Of a stretch of DNA of 64,000 nt, positions 31,501 to 45,526 are shown piece after piece. The notes beneath the pieces are model-generated. The model was not told the DNA's origin, made no database searches, and saw nothing but the letters and a program-made list of their open reading frames with translations. Position 1 is the stretch's first letter, and each line of letters opens with the position of its first letter. A program made the translations under genes and the position numbers. Source of the DNA: Tubulanus polymorphus (lineage: Eukaryota; Nemertea; Palaeonemertea; Tubulaniformes; Tubulanidae). The stretch lies in assembly GCF_964204645.1 (NCBI RefSeq), contig NC_134029.1, forward strand, positions 18,372,450-18,436,449. The letters run 5' to 3'.

Positions 31501-34500
31501 CTTGTTGATGCAGAATCTTACAATTTTCTTCGAGTTTTTGGATCTTTGAGTTTTTCTCGGTAAGATCTTTCCTCAAGTTAATATTCGCGATTTTGGTATT
31601 TTCTGACCCACTATCAACCAACATTCGTTGGGTGGCGTTGAGCTTTTCCTCTTCTAATTTGCTAATTTTCTTTTTCAAAACGATAAGTTTTGCTTCAGTT
31701 TCAATTTTCGATTTCTCAAATTCAATGCACGAATCGTTCAATTGAGAAACACGATCCGCTAGATTATCACTACTTTTTTCCAATTCGTCGATTCGTGCAT
31801 TTTTCTCGATCATTTCACTTTCAAGTAGCATTTTTTTATCGTACAATTCTTCAACTTGAGCGTCAGCTTCCGCAAGATCACGTTCCAGATCTTCCTTTTC
31901 CATCTGAAGCTCGGAGTTTTCCATTTTACAATTTCCGAGCTCTTCAACAAGATCTCTCACTTCATTGAAATTTGCTTCATTACAATCAGCAAACTCATCT
32001 ATTCTTCTCAACTGCTGAATTCTATCTTCTTCCAGCTCTGAAATCCGTTTCTTTAGGTAAGAGACTTCATCATTATTAGTTTCTATTTTCCCATCAGTAT
32101 TCTTACCCCGTAGCTCTTCTAATTCGTTTTCCAATTGTTCTTTTCCATCAAGCAGCTCGTCACACTTTTGCATCAAACTTGTCACTTCATTTTCTAATTC
32201 GGCCCGCTCTTCGTTCGAAGCCGACAACTTTCCTTCTAATTCTCTAACAATCATTTCACTATTCTCACTATATTCCAGTGTTTTGCTTTTTTCGTCATTA
32301 AATTCAGACAGCTGTTCGATGTATTCAGAATTCTCTCTTTGAAGAACCTCCATTAAATTTTTCATGACTTCTATCTCTTCATCAACACTCGTCTTTTCTT
32401 TCTTCAGGATCTTCATCTGCTTTTTAGCCTCTTTAACTTTTTCTCTTTCTTCTTTAAGCCTCGTTTCGTACTTTGACGTCATACCTTCTATTTGTCTTTC
32501 GAGCTCATCTTTGTCCATAGTAAGTTTCTCTACTAATGATTCGGCATCTTCGAGTTCTTTTTGCAATATATCATTTTCTGTTCCTAACTGAACTCTGCTT
32601 TTGATATCAAAATCTAATGAATCTTGCGCTTTCTGCAGCGTCGCTCCTTTTTCCTCTGTGATTCCGTTTGATTTCAATTTCCTCACTTCATCCTTCAACA
32701 ATTCAATGTCCCCTAGTAGCTTTTGATTTTCATCTGATAATGATTTTGACTCGTTTTTTTCATCATCGTGTCCTTGGTCAGTTTTCACATCTGATAATTG
32801 CGCTAACAGTTGTTTATTCTCATAATCAATTACTTCAAGCTCTTCAAGAAGCTGTTCCTGTTTTTTCATTTCGGCATTCTTTTCCTCGTCCCTTGTACGA
32901 ACCATCTTCTTGATTTGTTTTTGTAGTTTAGTCTTCTGCTTTTCAGATGTTTCCAATTGCTTCTGGATTGATTTGACATCGTTTACGAGCTGCTTTCGAT
33001 TGGTCTCTAGACTACTCAACTCGGTTTCATTATTGTTTATAACTAGTTGAAGATGTCCGGCATGGTTCTCTAGCTCGTTTTTGTACTCTAATAATTCTTC
33101 TATATCTTGTTTGTACGCGGTGTTTTCCTTTCTCAACGATTCTATAGTATTCTCGAATTTTTCCAAATTAATGTCTACTTCATTTTTCGGAGGGGCATTC
33201 TGAACGGCTGCTTTTTCCGTACTTACAATTAATTCCTCAACAATTGTTTCACCATTCGAGTAATTTTGAGGTTCATTGTTTACCTGAGAAATGTTTTCAT
33301 TTTGCACCAGTTTTTCAACGACTGGCACAGAATTTTGATCCAATATCACAGCTACATTGTCCAGTCCAACCGTTTTGTGGTATTTTAACTCCAGAAGTTC
33401 CTCTTCCAAATCGTCGTTTCGCGTTTGTAATTCGGAATTTTGACGTTTCAACGAGTTAATCTCTTGGAAGAACGCAATGACATCCATGTTTGCCGGCTGT
33501 TCATCTTGGAAGGATATTATATCCTGAATTCTTTGTTCTAAAGACACATTCTCAGCCGATAGTTTTTCCAGTTTCGCGTTGCATTGTTCTAAGTCTACTT
33601 CAAGCTGTGTCTTATTTGATTTGAGCTGTGAACTTTCGTATTCGAGCATTAACATATTTTGACTAGAATTACCAGCACACGGTGCTTTTTCCTTATTCAT
33701 ACGTTCCATAATTCGCACGTTTTCTTTCTCAAGGAATGTACTCCACTTTTTAAGGGCAATATTGTCGGCGGGTATTTGCAAACTGTTAATTTCTTCTGCG
33801 TTTATACCATACTTCTGCAATGATTTCCAGAATGGAAATAAATATCGTATATCTTACGGGTTCTACATATACGACAAACGATGAACATAATATCAGAATT
33901 TTGTCGAAACGTCAAAATCACGACCCATATTTACCTGAAATGTCTGCTGTAGTTGATCGTTTTCACGTTGTAGCGTGTGTATCTGACTTCGTAGCACGGC
34001 TATCAATCGTTTATCCAGGTAGGCCGTTTGCTTTTCAGACACATCTGCAACAGAACATACACAACATAAGATATCTGTTCCATGCCATACAGAAAAATGA
34101 TAAGTAAAATTCAGTATTTATTTATACAATTCAACGACGTTTAGAACTTGCTATGAATTCAAATTACCTGAACCACGAGTACAACGCTAGTTTAATAGTG
34201 CATGTAATGCATTAAATATTATGATATCGGTGAGGTAAGCACATCCCTGATCATATGAAATATATATTCCTCATGTATAGGCGAATACCTTGCACTTATA
34301 CGGTGTTGAGCATATTATATACTGTTATCTATATGGTCATACATGTGAATTGAAAACTCTTATCGGCTTACGATACGATAAATATACACTGATTTTATCA
34401 CCTCATTCCGTTCTGGGCAGCAAATAAAAAAACTCACTCAAAAATACTTCAAAAATATTTTTCGAGTTTGATACGAGAACCATTAAACAGGAACATATTT

Positions 34501-37500
34501 TATATGAAATCGTCTTACTTTCATCCTCGCTGTCTTCCGGCCAACTGTCTGTATCCACCTGCATACAAAATATCGACTTATCAATTCACCGAAAGACAGA
34601 TCTCAGAAACATTCAATACTCTGCTTATATACATTGAAATGAAGCGTAAAAAGTAGAATCCTATTTTCTTTTATCTTTTACTATTTTCTTTTTCTTTTAT
34701 TTATATTCATTTTCGGTATCTATTTTCACTATTACTGCGCTATGATGTATAACTCACCGTTTTGTTGTTTTGATGTTTCTCCATGTTCAATTGATGTTTC
34801 AAATCCCTGATTAATTCTTTCTGCGTTTCAAGTTCAGTTTCGAGATGGTGTACCTGTCGTGATATTCATGAGTGGTCTATTTGAAACCCACAAGTAATTC
34901 ATATGAAATTTTTATCATATTGTTTTAATTTTTTGGCAATCATCCGAGTCGATCAACCCTTCCCTCTGTCCTCAAAAAATATAGATCTATCCATTTCTAT
35001 ACGTCTATACATAACGTCCCACTGAAAATCTCTGCTAGCCATGTACACTACTAGGAAGGCAATTTCTATTTTTATGAATTGCCGTTTACTGAAGATATGG
35101 TCTGTTGAATAAGTGGTATTTTATTTCAGTAACTCATAGTCTTTGACTTACTGACCATTACCAAATCATTAATCTGAGGTTTGCGTGCTGGCGTTATATT
35201 AAACACGTCCAGCAAGTAGTAGCCTACTGGTTTTGTGTTTGAATAAGAGTCTTGAGTAACCCAATCTAAACAATGACTATAAGTATGATATGATTGTTAT
35301 CGTTTCACAAGCTCGGACATTTGCGTGAAATATCAGGTCTGATTAAGGAATATCTCACCTTCATATCCTTAGCTTTGATAAAGGTCGCATTGCTTTCTAA
35401 AGCTTTTTGTAATTCCATGTTTCTAATCTGTAATTTTTTCATATCTTTTCCCATAAGCGTAAACTCCTCGTTTAGGATTTCATTTTCTTCTTCGAGTTCC
35501 TACCGATCAGAATACCGAATATGAACACAACGGAATTCATTTATTTCGTCTATTTCACGAGGATGACAAATAGGATATGCAAATCATATGAAAATATTGT
35601 TTCGCAGAAAAATCACTTTGAAACAATGATAGTATGTTTATTTCCGTTGTATTTCCGAACTCACATTTACTATAGTTTCGTACTGTTCTTCGCTAATACT
35701 GTTTAAATTGATACTTTCGTTCGTTGTCATGGCTATTGCGCTGGTTTCGTCGGTGGCGTCCGAATCTTCAGATGACCAGGCATCTCGATCTATTACAGGA
35801 GAAACCACTACATCCGCTATTCTCGGCTCTGAATACTGAAAACAGGCGCAAATTAGTTTCAGACTGAACTCACCATACGCAGAACGTTCGAGCTAAAACG
35901 TTACTGTATTCGGTTTTTTTGGCGAAGATTTTGTTTTCATTTTGGTCACTAAAGAATGGTTCTACTTTAAAGGCATGAAAAGAAAATGAACGATCGCCAA
36001 AATACGTGGCTGAATAAGCTGTATCGTCACTCAACGCGGAGAATAATTATTTACACTCGGGCAGTGAAATCTGATCAGCATATTTCAGCTTTCATTTAGG
36101 GTTTTAAACATTACAGTTATATCACCAGGTTTAAGAATGTACAATTAACATACTCAACAAGGACACGTAGTATCATCGTACCTGAGGTGGCAAAGGTGCC
36201 GGTAATTGCTTTCTCCTAGGCGACTTTTGCTGCGTGGAATCTTCGTCAAAACTTGCCACATATTCGATCTATACCAAAAACAAACATGTAGTTTTCTTCA
36301 AACAAACAAAAAACGCCCTTTTACTTTGGAGACACGTAGACTGTTCAGTGATCACGTATTTTGAATATACGCGTAGGAAAATCAAAGATTTTTATTGAAG
36401 ATGATTTATTAAGAATTTTGAAGGGGTTTTAAAAGCTGTAGATATACCAGCTACTATTCTTGTCTTAAATGTACATTTATTCAATATCTCCGGTTCTATT
36501 ATACTACAAGCCATGTTTTTCTACCAAAGTGACATTGTGGTGTAGATTATTCTCGTGTTTGGAAAGGCTAATAAACTATCATCTGATAATGAATTGACCC
36601 CATGTGGACTAAAAGATTACTAGCCTATGTCAGTGTGCCATACTTGAGAATTAAGTTTTGGTGACCTACATCTTTATTTCCACTCATAAAAAAACGAGTT
36701 TTGCGATATAGAGTCGCGGCCAGAGAACACGGCAGTGTGATTAATGAATTGTATTTTTCGAAGAATTTCATCGAAAGTAAAATTTCATGACCCCATGATA
36801 TTGATATTGCATTTTGTACTACCTACTTATTATTTCACTATGACAAGGTCAAAAATAGAAAGAACGTCTCTATTTCAGTACAAGGAAATAAGGCGTACAT
36901 CCTTTCGTTGCACCCCTCATCATTTGAGGGATTCGAACCTGATGGCATTGATCGAGACGCTCGAATCCCTGTTAGAGGTCGCGTGTGATATAGGTGATTG
37001 AAAAGTGAATGGTGCAGAAGAACAACAAACACGTACACATCTATGATACCAGTTTGGATATTCCATCCAATCACTCTAAACAAATGATATCATCACAATC
37101 TTTTATTCAGCAAAAGTCGACATAAATATAGTTTGGGAAACCAAGATCCGAACGACGTAAAGCGATATAAACAATACAAAACAAAACAAAAAACACTGAT
37201 GTGATTTTGAATATTTAGAAACCAAGAAATATAGTAGGTAGCATAGACAATAGGTACTGACCTGATCATTTAATGTTTCGAAGTTTTTCTTAGGAGCTTC
37301 TGAAATAGTTGCTGATACATCATAGTTTTCCGTCGATCCTTTCAAAAGAAAGATATATGCAAATGGAAGTGAAACGAAATTATCAGTTTGCCTTTATTTC
37401 GTACAAACAGTCTTCCGTCGGCTGGCTTTTGAACAGCCATTTGTAGTCTGTACTTGGAAAAAATCTAACACAAAAGCTGCGTTATTGCTATGTTTTTCAA

Positions 37501-40500
37501 TTAACCATTTAGAAAAGGTAGACCATATTCTTCGGAATTTCATACATTGAATATGAGGTGATATAATGTGTCATTATTTTTCATAAATTGAAGGAACCGA
37601 GTGCAAAAATATACATTAACAGTTAAATTATTAGCAGTAAACCAATCTTGTAATATATTCAAGTAATTTTCAAGGGTTTGTATTAAACAATCAATTGAGC
37701 ACCCAATAATGAATACAGGCGTGCTGTCTGCAAAAAGGTTTACATTTTTATAACATGTCGTTAATACATACAAAAAAATAGTAATGGTCCTAATACGGAA
37801 CCTTGAGGAATACCGCAGTTAATGTTTGAGATTGAGTATTGGAGAAAATTAACATAAATTGAACGCTTTTGTAGGTAAGTTTTAAACAATGACAAAACAT
37901 TTCCTGTTATACCATCATACGTACAACTTGTGAATTAGATATTCGACAATGAGGCAATTGAATGCTTTGCTCAAATCGAAATGCGGCCAGTGTAAAACAA
38001 TTAGATTCAAAGGATTTAATTATTTTTCCAGCCAGTGAATCACTTACCTAAATCCCATGCTGCAATTGAAGGCGCGTTATCTATACAGGCTTTGATGTCG
38101 TTGAACTCATGATCAGTGGCAATTGAGGCAGCAGTTCGACCTAAGAATAACAACATTATAACAATATCCTTAGCAAGCATAAAGATGGACGTACTGTCCT
38201 TCTCGAAGGAATAAATCCTCTAGTTGCAAACACTACAAAACTGACCTAACGAATCTTTGATTTTGACGTTAGCTCCGCGTTTAATAAGTAACTGACAGGT
38301 TCTCAAGTGGTGTCCTTCCGTAGCTAACATTAAAGCCGTCCTGATAATAGTACAATTGATTAACGAATTTATTAAAGAAAAGAAACCAGTTCACAATTGA
38401 TTCTTTAATAAATGTAAAAACAGGTAGTATAAACTGCATAGGCTAATTAAATTTATTTGAAATCACCAGATTTCGCTTCTAGTGTGTAGTACCTTCATAT
38501 GTGACTTAAATATCTACACTGACTATTTCAAGATTGATGTACCTGTTTTCATTATCTTGCTCGTTGATTTTCGCTCCGTTATCTAACAAATAAGCGACTA
38601 TATCCGCATACCCGTGCACTGCAGCGAAAAACAATGGATTCCATTGGTCCTGAAAATTCGTTTAAAAGAAGGTTATCGGTTACTTTTCGGACCCTCGAAA
38701 TTCATTATGAAGAAAGTATCTAAACTTATCATTAAGTAAGCTGTCATTTGGATAATTCATGATCGTCCCAACTATGGCAATTTAAGTGAGTTTCACTGTA
38801 TAACAAACTGAGAATTTGGATTCGGATAAGAATTTCCATGTGATGGATCAATCATAGCTCTCCAAAAAATATACATTGTTAGTAGAAAAATAGCAATTAA
38901 CTACAATGAAATTAACTGCTGCAAATATTGACAACAAGGAGTTGAAGTTGATTATCTACTTTGTACAAGGCACCTTTCAACTAGTATACGGTATACCTTA
39001 TCTTGGGCATGAACAGGAGATCCGGCCAGAACTAGGGCCACAACGCAGTCTAAATGTCCATTCTCACAGGCCTTATGAAGAGCCGATCTTTTCTTCGCAT
39101 TCGGTAGAAACACGGGAACACCAGCCTGACCGAAACAGATTTGTTAAAATTCGGTACAACGGATTTCATATAAGAAACTTGAGCAACAAAAAGCTTATCG
39201 GTTATGCTCTGAATAAATCCGCCGATTTCATTAAAAATTTGAAAATTCCCAAAAGAAATTAAGGAGCCACAACGTTGGATGCAAACTAGCGTCTGTGAAA
39301 AATAATACACATGGAAACAATATTCAAACTGAATTACCGGGAGCTCAGATTGTATAGTACATCGAATCGAATTCATCGTGTTTTACCTGCAATAATTTAT
39401 TCACAACGCTAGTGTGTCCATTACCAGCGGCTGAATGCAATATCGTATCACCTGTAGAGGAAAGGTTACAAAAAATCCTTGTGTTCGTATCCTAGTGATT
39501 CCATAATTCCGTATTATTACTATCATTTTTAAAGTCACGTTTTAAGACAATATTCATAATCGACAGATGTTCACCTTCACCATCCAGAGCTTGTACGTCT
39601 GCCCCCGACGACAGAAACGCATCAACCATGCCCGTGAACCCCAAACTCGCCGCCAAATGGAAACTGGAAATAACTTACATATTTACAAAAAAAGCCTTGT
39701 AGATTGAATATCCTTTCATAAGCATAACTAATTTTGTAGCAATAATTTAGAATGAACATTACACCGGGTTGCTATTACATTTCTGATGCACGAGTGGCGT
39801 TGGAACTACAGCGGCGAAAGCTGCGGCAATAAATTTTTTTTACTGAATGACATTTTTTTCTTTCTATACCACGTTTTTGGCGAAATTAAAGTAAATTCGC
39901 CGCGGCAATATTAGAATATGTCAAAAATCGGCAATTGGCCGCGGCAATCAAAAATTGCTTCCAACGCGCCTGTGATGTAAATAACCATTCAGAATTGTAC
40001 AGATGCCGGGCCATTTGAATCTTTACTTACGCAGTTATACCCCGGGAATCAGGTTTAGTACAAGTTACTGCTTTTTTGCCAGAAATTAAAGCTGTCACTT
40101 TTACCACGTCGCCTTTTTCTACAACATGAAGCAGCTTATCGTCTTGCTTCGTCCAGTCATTCCCTGAACTGTCCTGATATAGAAATAAATATTCATGATA
40201 CACTCCTTCAATCACATCAGAAAGCAAAAATATTCAAAACGCCTCAATAGATATTGACTGGCAATGTTTTCATCTTTTCAATTTACCATAGAAACTGAAA
40301 TCGATTACCTTGCCTCTGAATTCGACTTATATGTCTATTTCTTAACTACAGAAAACCTGATAGAAATGTTGTTGAGAGGAATGCTATTGGCTTTTATGAC
40401 GTATGTCAATGAATAGATTTCCCCAGGAAAATGCGCCAGTATTCTCGTAGTTTATTGATACGAGTTTCCAGCGTCAGGTATAGGCTGCACCTACGAGCAA

Positions 40501-40576
40501 GTGAGATGCTAGAAATTATACATACTGTATGACCCGGGGTCTTCTTTGACTTGAAAAATTCTCGCACCTTTGACAT
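28556..40576 (-). CDS. RAI14-like: RAI14/ankycorbin-like ankyrin-repeat and coiled-coil protein, 18 coding exons, 2114 aa
   Basis: Coding exons in transcript order: 40526-40576, 40031-40173, 39575-39663, 39387-39451, 38997-39125, 38543-38649, 38246-38340, 38048-38140, 37262-37338, 36182-36268, 35671-35835, 35359-35499, 34758-34853, 34519-34558, 33935-34044, 29126-33814, 28880-28945, 28556-28657. All are GT-AG and phase-consistent; the 40-nt exon is needed to keep phase. The N-terminus (MSKVREFFKSKK, then NDWTKQDDKLL) and about seven ankyrin repeats (for example SALHKACENGHLD; TALMLATEGHH) match the RAI14/UACA family. A basic Pro-rich linker (SPRRKQLPAPLPP) and an acidic Ser-rich part follow. 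One 4.7-kb exon then encodes about 1560 residues of near-continuous coiled coil, and a conserved tail (HKEIIDVYRSHLL) ends the protein. Vertebrate relatives are about 1000-1400 aa and associate with actin and cell junctions; this one is much longer because of the coiled coil. Confidence 0.9.
36905..36985 (-). mobile_element. tRNA-derived SINE relic in a RAI14-like intron
   Basis: The minus strand has ATGCCATCAGGTTCGAATCC, the same B-box context as the relic at 13600-13760. It lies in the intron between exons 9 and 10. Confidence 0.5.
37540..37990 (-). mobile_element. Non-LTR retrotransposon reverse-transcriptase fragment
   Basis: The minus strand encodes GIPQGSVLGPLLFF, then after a stop and frameshift LFADSTPVFIIG and a following DWFTANNL stretch. 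These are RT palm motifs of LINE-type elements, with the second catalytic Asp of FADD changed to Ser. It lies inside the intron between RAI14-like exons 8 and 9. It is dead. Confidence 0.85.
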
Positions 40577-43092
40577 CTTGACGGCTGCGTTCTAACAGGA
40601 GAAAAGATCACATTTTTTTCTGAAAGAAGAGAATGTTGATAATAGCGCTGTGAATCCCTACAAATTCTAAACGCTAACCACAAATTAATTTTTATGAATT
40701 TCTTACTGTTTTAAATAGTTCAGATATATCGTCTTTGTAAATGATATTCCTTACACAATAGCTTGCGGCACAATGATAACTATAGTGTGATAAACATAAA
40801 TGTAACAAAATCAGTATCTGATACGTACGTATATGACCGGTAATGAAAACAATGTCGATACGTGTACTAGCAGAACGTAGAACGTAAAACATTCATCGAA
40901 TTTATATTTCACAAATATATTGAAGAACACTTGACCGATAAAGCCATGAAACTCGCTACATGTACACTGCGAGCAAATAACGACCACTCAGATTCATGTA
41001 TATTAAATGTAGCCAGAGCTGGTGGTGTATACAATTGTAATAACGTCTCAATTTAGAAATGAAAGTAGAATAGATGTTACCATGCAACACCAATTTGAGA
41101 CAAAATGAATTTTCAGCTCGGACATTATGCCACAAGAATCACATTAGTCGGTTACTGAGTATACGTACGATAAATTTTGATCCCCTCATTCAGAGGGGAA
41201 AATATTTACCGGTAAGAGGCATACACGTACACAGGATCTTTATATCGGTAGGTAGACTGGAGAAAAGAAAAAAGCAAAATGAGGAAACCGAAAGTATGCT
41301 TTGTAAGGTTTCCATTATTTCGGTAAAATTCTTTTGCTAATTGAACGCAATTCTTGCAAAGCAAAGCATGGAACAACAATTCACCCAATATTTTAATGAA
41401 CTACAAACTAGAATCAGCATCTAGCATTTCCGAAACACCCTGATGCACCTCGTCCCTCATATAACATATAGATAGTAATGAGATACCTTATATCGATTCT
41501 ATATCATATTTTAATCCTGATTAGTTACAGTTTGGTTCCTCAGCTTAAGAACAAGTGTGTTTGTGTGAGTGTGACAGTATGCGGTACGTCTCTCTTACAG
41601 TCCTCGTAAATCCCACTCTAAAACGACAATTCACACGGCGAGGAACAAAACGGGAGCAAAACTGGTTTTTTTATGAATTTATTATCCTTCATTCCAGTGC
41701 ACACACTCCGCCGAAGCGTTTCGAAAGTGTTAATTCCAAATATAAATCGAGCCGCGTTCGGTCAACGTTTCTGGTCTATCATCAATACTTTCAGTGCTGA
41801 CAGAAATTTGTCACATTCCACGCGGGTTATTCATCGATCCGAACTCACAATAGAACAACAAGAGAACGCTGTTGGCTAGGCAAATATCATATTACGGTTA
41901 CGTAGTATGAACAACAGTTACTACAGTTTGTCGTGTAGTTTGCGAAATTACAGTAGGGCCTAAATAGAAATTCACAAAGACATCTGGTACCTTGTTCTCA
42001 AATATCGCCGGGCCTGGTTGAAAGAATGATTTCTTGGTAAAATAACTCTAAAACAGAATTTGGTACAGATCTACTGAACAAAATGTAGTATCGAGATCAT
42101 CACATCTATTAAATCATATGTTATTATCAATCGTCGTGGATCGTTCGGCGAGGGGTGCTACTCAGTCACGTAAGAACATAAATCCTAGAATAGTATCGTA
42201 TTTTCGCTAACATACATTAGAACCCTCAACAGGTATTTCAGAAGGAAAAGCCGGTAAAAATGAAAAGTATTTAGGGCAATCGATTGTTACCAACCGACTA
42301 CTCCTTACGGCATACCCGCATACCCGTTTAAGGGTTCTAATGGTTATTTTAAAAACAAAAATTTCAATGACCACTAAAAAGATAAAAAGAAGTCTAAGTC
42401 CTATATTACACAAAAGTACGGCACAACTACGCATACTGCTATTTTCTTCGGGGTCCTGAGAAAGACATATCTCGACATTAATTCGATTTACAATACGGGT
42501 ACATAAAACGTTTTGCCAATTGTATACGTCGAATATTTCTATTTTTCCTGTCCGAGAACGCTTCCGTACCACTATCATGGATATTTCAAAAAATTGTAAT
42601 TTCTTTCTAACAATTTGCATCATTTTTCAAATCCTGTCATCAATCAGTTTGTGCGATGGATGTAACACGTAAAAAACGTTAGGCCTACGTTGTAGGCCTA
42701 ACTGATAACTGGTAAAAAGCTCGAGTTTGCTTAGCACTTTTTTGTGAATGAAAGCGTAGGAAGCGAACTCAAATCAAATTTGCGGGAAGCGATGAAGACA
42801 ATTATTGGGATTCGAACTACAGTACGCAATGAAATAAATTGGGACTCGACCTATACTCGAGTCAACAGTTAACATGCTACAATTCAATTGCAATTCAAAT
42901 TCAAATTTATCTTCCTTTATTGAGGTGCGCTTAAACCCCAACTTCACTCCCTTAGAGCATGATATGGCAAGATATAGCAATCAATACTGAACTAAGTAGG
43001 TAATTCACACAGTATGAAATGATGAAAGAACAATTCGGCTAATTAAAAATCCATTTACAAGCTCGATGCTGCATGCGATGCATGAGATGAGT
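40577..43092. other. 5' flank of the RAI14-like gene, no gene seen
   Basis: This is the head side of the RAI14-like gene and probably holds its promoter and any untranslated exon. I see no TATA box that I would trust. The ORFs here (for example 42207-42623 minus) have no recognisable domain. Confidence 0.4.
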
Positions 43093-44846
43093 GGCTTTTA
43101 GAATGGGACCACAAAATGCTTAGCTTTTATTAGTCGAGTTACATGTAACTTGTAACATTATATATGATGGGCAGTCAGCCCCTGATATTGCATATAACCT
43201 TTCATCTCAATCTGGAAAAAGTGAAATATGAGTGAAATCCCTGTTCTTCATAGTGAAACGTAAGTGAATATTTGTAGCACCCTGTAACACCTTGTAACGC
43301 TATATGAAACACTAGTAACTAAAAGTGACAAATCTGTAACGCTATGTAACACCCTGTAACAAGGGTGTAACGGGCTGTAACGCCCTGTAACACCATGTGA
43401 AACCCCTGTAACTAAAAGCGAAATATGTGTAACGCTATGTAACACCCTGTAACAAGGGTGTAACAGGCTGAAAGGTTGAGTGAAACAGGCTGTGACACTC
43501 TGTAACACCATGTGAAATCCTTGTAAATGAAATATCTGTAACACTATGTAACACCCTGTAACAAGGGTGTAACAGGCTGTAACGCCCCATAACGCTATAT
43601 GAAACCCCTGTAACTCAAAGCACATATTTCACTTTTAGTTACTAGGGTTTCACATGGTGTTACAGGGCGTTACAGCCCGTTACACCATTGTTACAGGGTG
43701 TTACATAGCGTTACACATATTTCACTTTGAGTTACTAGGGTTTCAAATGGTGTTACGGGGCGTTACAGCCTGTTACACCCTTGTTACAGGGTGTTACAGA
43801 TATTTTACTTTTAGTTACAGGGGTTTCACATGGTGTTACAGGGCGTTACAGCGTGTTACACCCTTGTTACAGGGTGTTACATGGTGTTACATAGTGTTAC
43901 AGATATTTCACTTTTAGTTACTAGGGTTTCACATGGTGTTACAGCCGTTACACCCTTGTTACAGGGTGTTACATAGCGTTACACATATTTCACTTTGAGT
44001 TACAGGGGTTTTACATGGTGTTACAGGGCGTTACAGCCCGTTACACCCTTGTTACAGGGTGTTACATATTGTTACAGATATTTCACTTTTAGTTACTAGG
44101 GTTTCACATGGTGTTACAGGGCGTTACAGCCTGTTACACCCTTGTTACAGGGTGTTACATAGCGTTACACATATTTCACTTTGAGTTACAGGGGTTTCAC
44201 ATGGTGTTACAGGGCATTACAGCCCGTTACACCCTTGTTACAGGGTGTTACATAGCGTTACACATATTTCACTTTGAGTTACAGGGGTTTGACATGGTGT
44301 TACAGCCTGTTACACCCTTGTTACAGGGTGTTACATAGTGTTACAGATATTTCACTTTTAGTTAGCCTACAGGGGTTTCACATGGTGTTACAGGGCGTTA
44401 CAGCCTGTTACACCCTTGTTACAGGGTGTTACATAGCGTTACACATATTTCACTTTGAGTTACAGGGGTTTCACATGCGGTTACGGGGCGTTACAGCCTG
44501 TTACACCATTCTTACAGTGTGTTACATAGCGTTACACATATTTCACTTTGAGTTACAGGGGTTTCACAAGGCGTTTCATATAGCGTTACAGGGCATTACA
44601 GCCTGTTGCACCCTTGTTACAGGGTGTTACATAGCGTTACACATATTTCACTTTGACTTACACAGGGGTTTCAGACTGTTACTGCATTAGGATATTTGCA
44701 TTCTTTGACAGTTTCGCAAAGTAGATTATATGAGGTTACAGCGCGAAAATATCCTTTTGGCTTTCCAAAAATGAAGTATGACCTAATGTTACATGTTACT
44801 TGTAACTTGATGGGAAGTTAAGCATTCCTCTGTCCCATTTTAAGCC
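43093..44846. mobile_element. Foldback element filled with a GTTACA-rich 90-bp satellite
   Basis: The ends are imperfect inverted repeats: left GGCTTTTAGAATGGGACC... with TTACATGTAACTTGTAAC, right the complement of GGCTTAAAATGGGACAGAGG. Inside, about four units (43250-43620) run in one orientation and about eleven (43630-44660) in the other. Each is about 90-93 bp and contains TTTCACATGGTGTTACAGGG and GTTACACATATTTCACTTTG. Units of nearly threefold length keep reading frames open, but these ORFs are satellite artefacts. Confidence 0.85.
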
Positions 44847-45339
44847 TTATATACGATGCTGGGGCTCTGGACAACAACAGGGACTTGGACACAAAGAAAA
44901 GGATTTTTTTACCTCAGTATCCTAGACCTAGCTACTAAACTAAATATAAAAAGACTTTTTGTATATAGTACCTAGGATATTGGGGTAAAAATCCTTTTCT
45001 TTGTGTCAAGTCCCTGTGGGCCGGATAGTGTCGTCGGTCCAAAAGAAAAAAGGTTGGAGTATACTATATTATTTGAGTTCTATGTTTCATCTTTAAGACC
45101 TAGGTCACGCCACAGCACCACTGGCACTGAATGAACCATTTAATATTGAACTCTTTAATTAACCTATTACCTAGCCTAGCCGTCAGCTTGATCACCAGTG
45201 AGTGCCAGGCTTTGCTCTTTCGGTGCGATAGTCTGGCGGTCTCGTTAAGATTTTTAAATTAGATGCTCTAAAGTGCTGGAGATAATTTGTAAATTTTTGA
45301 AAAATTCCAGCCAAGTACATCAAATAACAGGCATCAAAT
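44847..45339. other. Intergenic, no gene seen
   Basis: It contains an imperfect inverted pair around AAAGAAAAGGATTTTTTTAC (about 44894) and its complement near 44985-45005. Nothing else is supported. Confidence 0.4.
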
Positions 45340-45526
45340 ACCTCTACACCGTGCTGCGGTGTAGACATTAGTTATTTATATCTAACTGTGTTTGACAGGT
45401 GCTGCCATCTTTCATAGAGATGTAAACATTTACGAATTACATCAATACACCACATTGCGGTGTACTAGCAAAGTCCATCACCGAGTTATACACCGCACTG
45501 CGGTGTTGACGCACTGAAAGGGTTGA
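45340..45526. mobile_element. piggyBac-like MITE relic
   Basis: It has several copies of the palindromic word ACACCGCA(C)TGCGGTGT and ends in GCACTGAAAGGGTT, the same right end as the element at 51583-52464. The left end is not clear, and the terminal TTAA is degraded to TTGA. Confidence 0.6.

Noticed and set aside
29209-33459. Many plus-strand ORFs rich in Ser, Phe and Leu
   Set aside because: They are antisense shadows of the RAI14-like coiled-coil exon, whose Glu/Lys codons give Ser/Phe/Leu on the other strand.
43248-44690. Several ORFs of 76-138 codons rich in Val-Thr-Cys-Tyr within the GTTACA region
   Set aside because: They are readings of a tandem satellite whose unit is nearly a multiple of three. 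They occur on both strands with no domain, splice site or codon bias.
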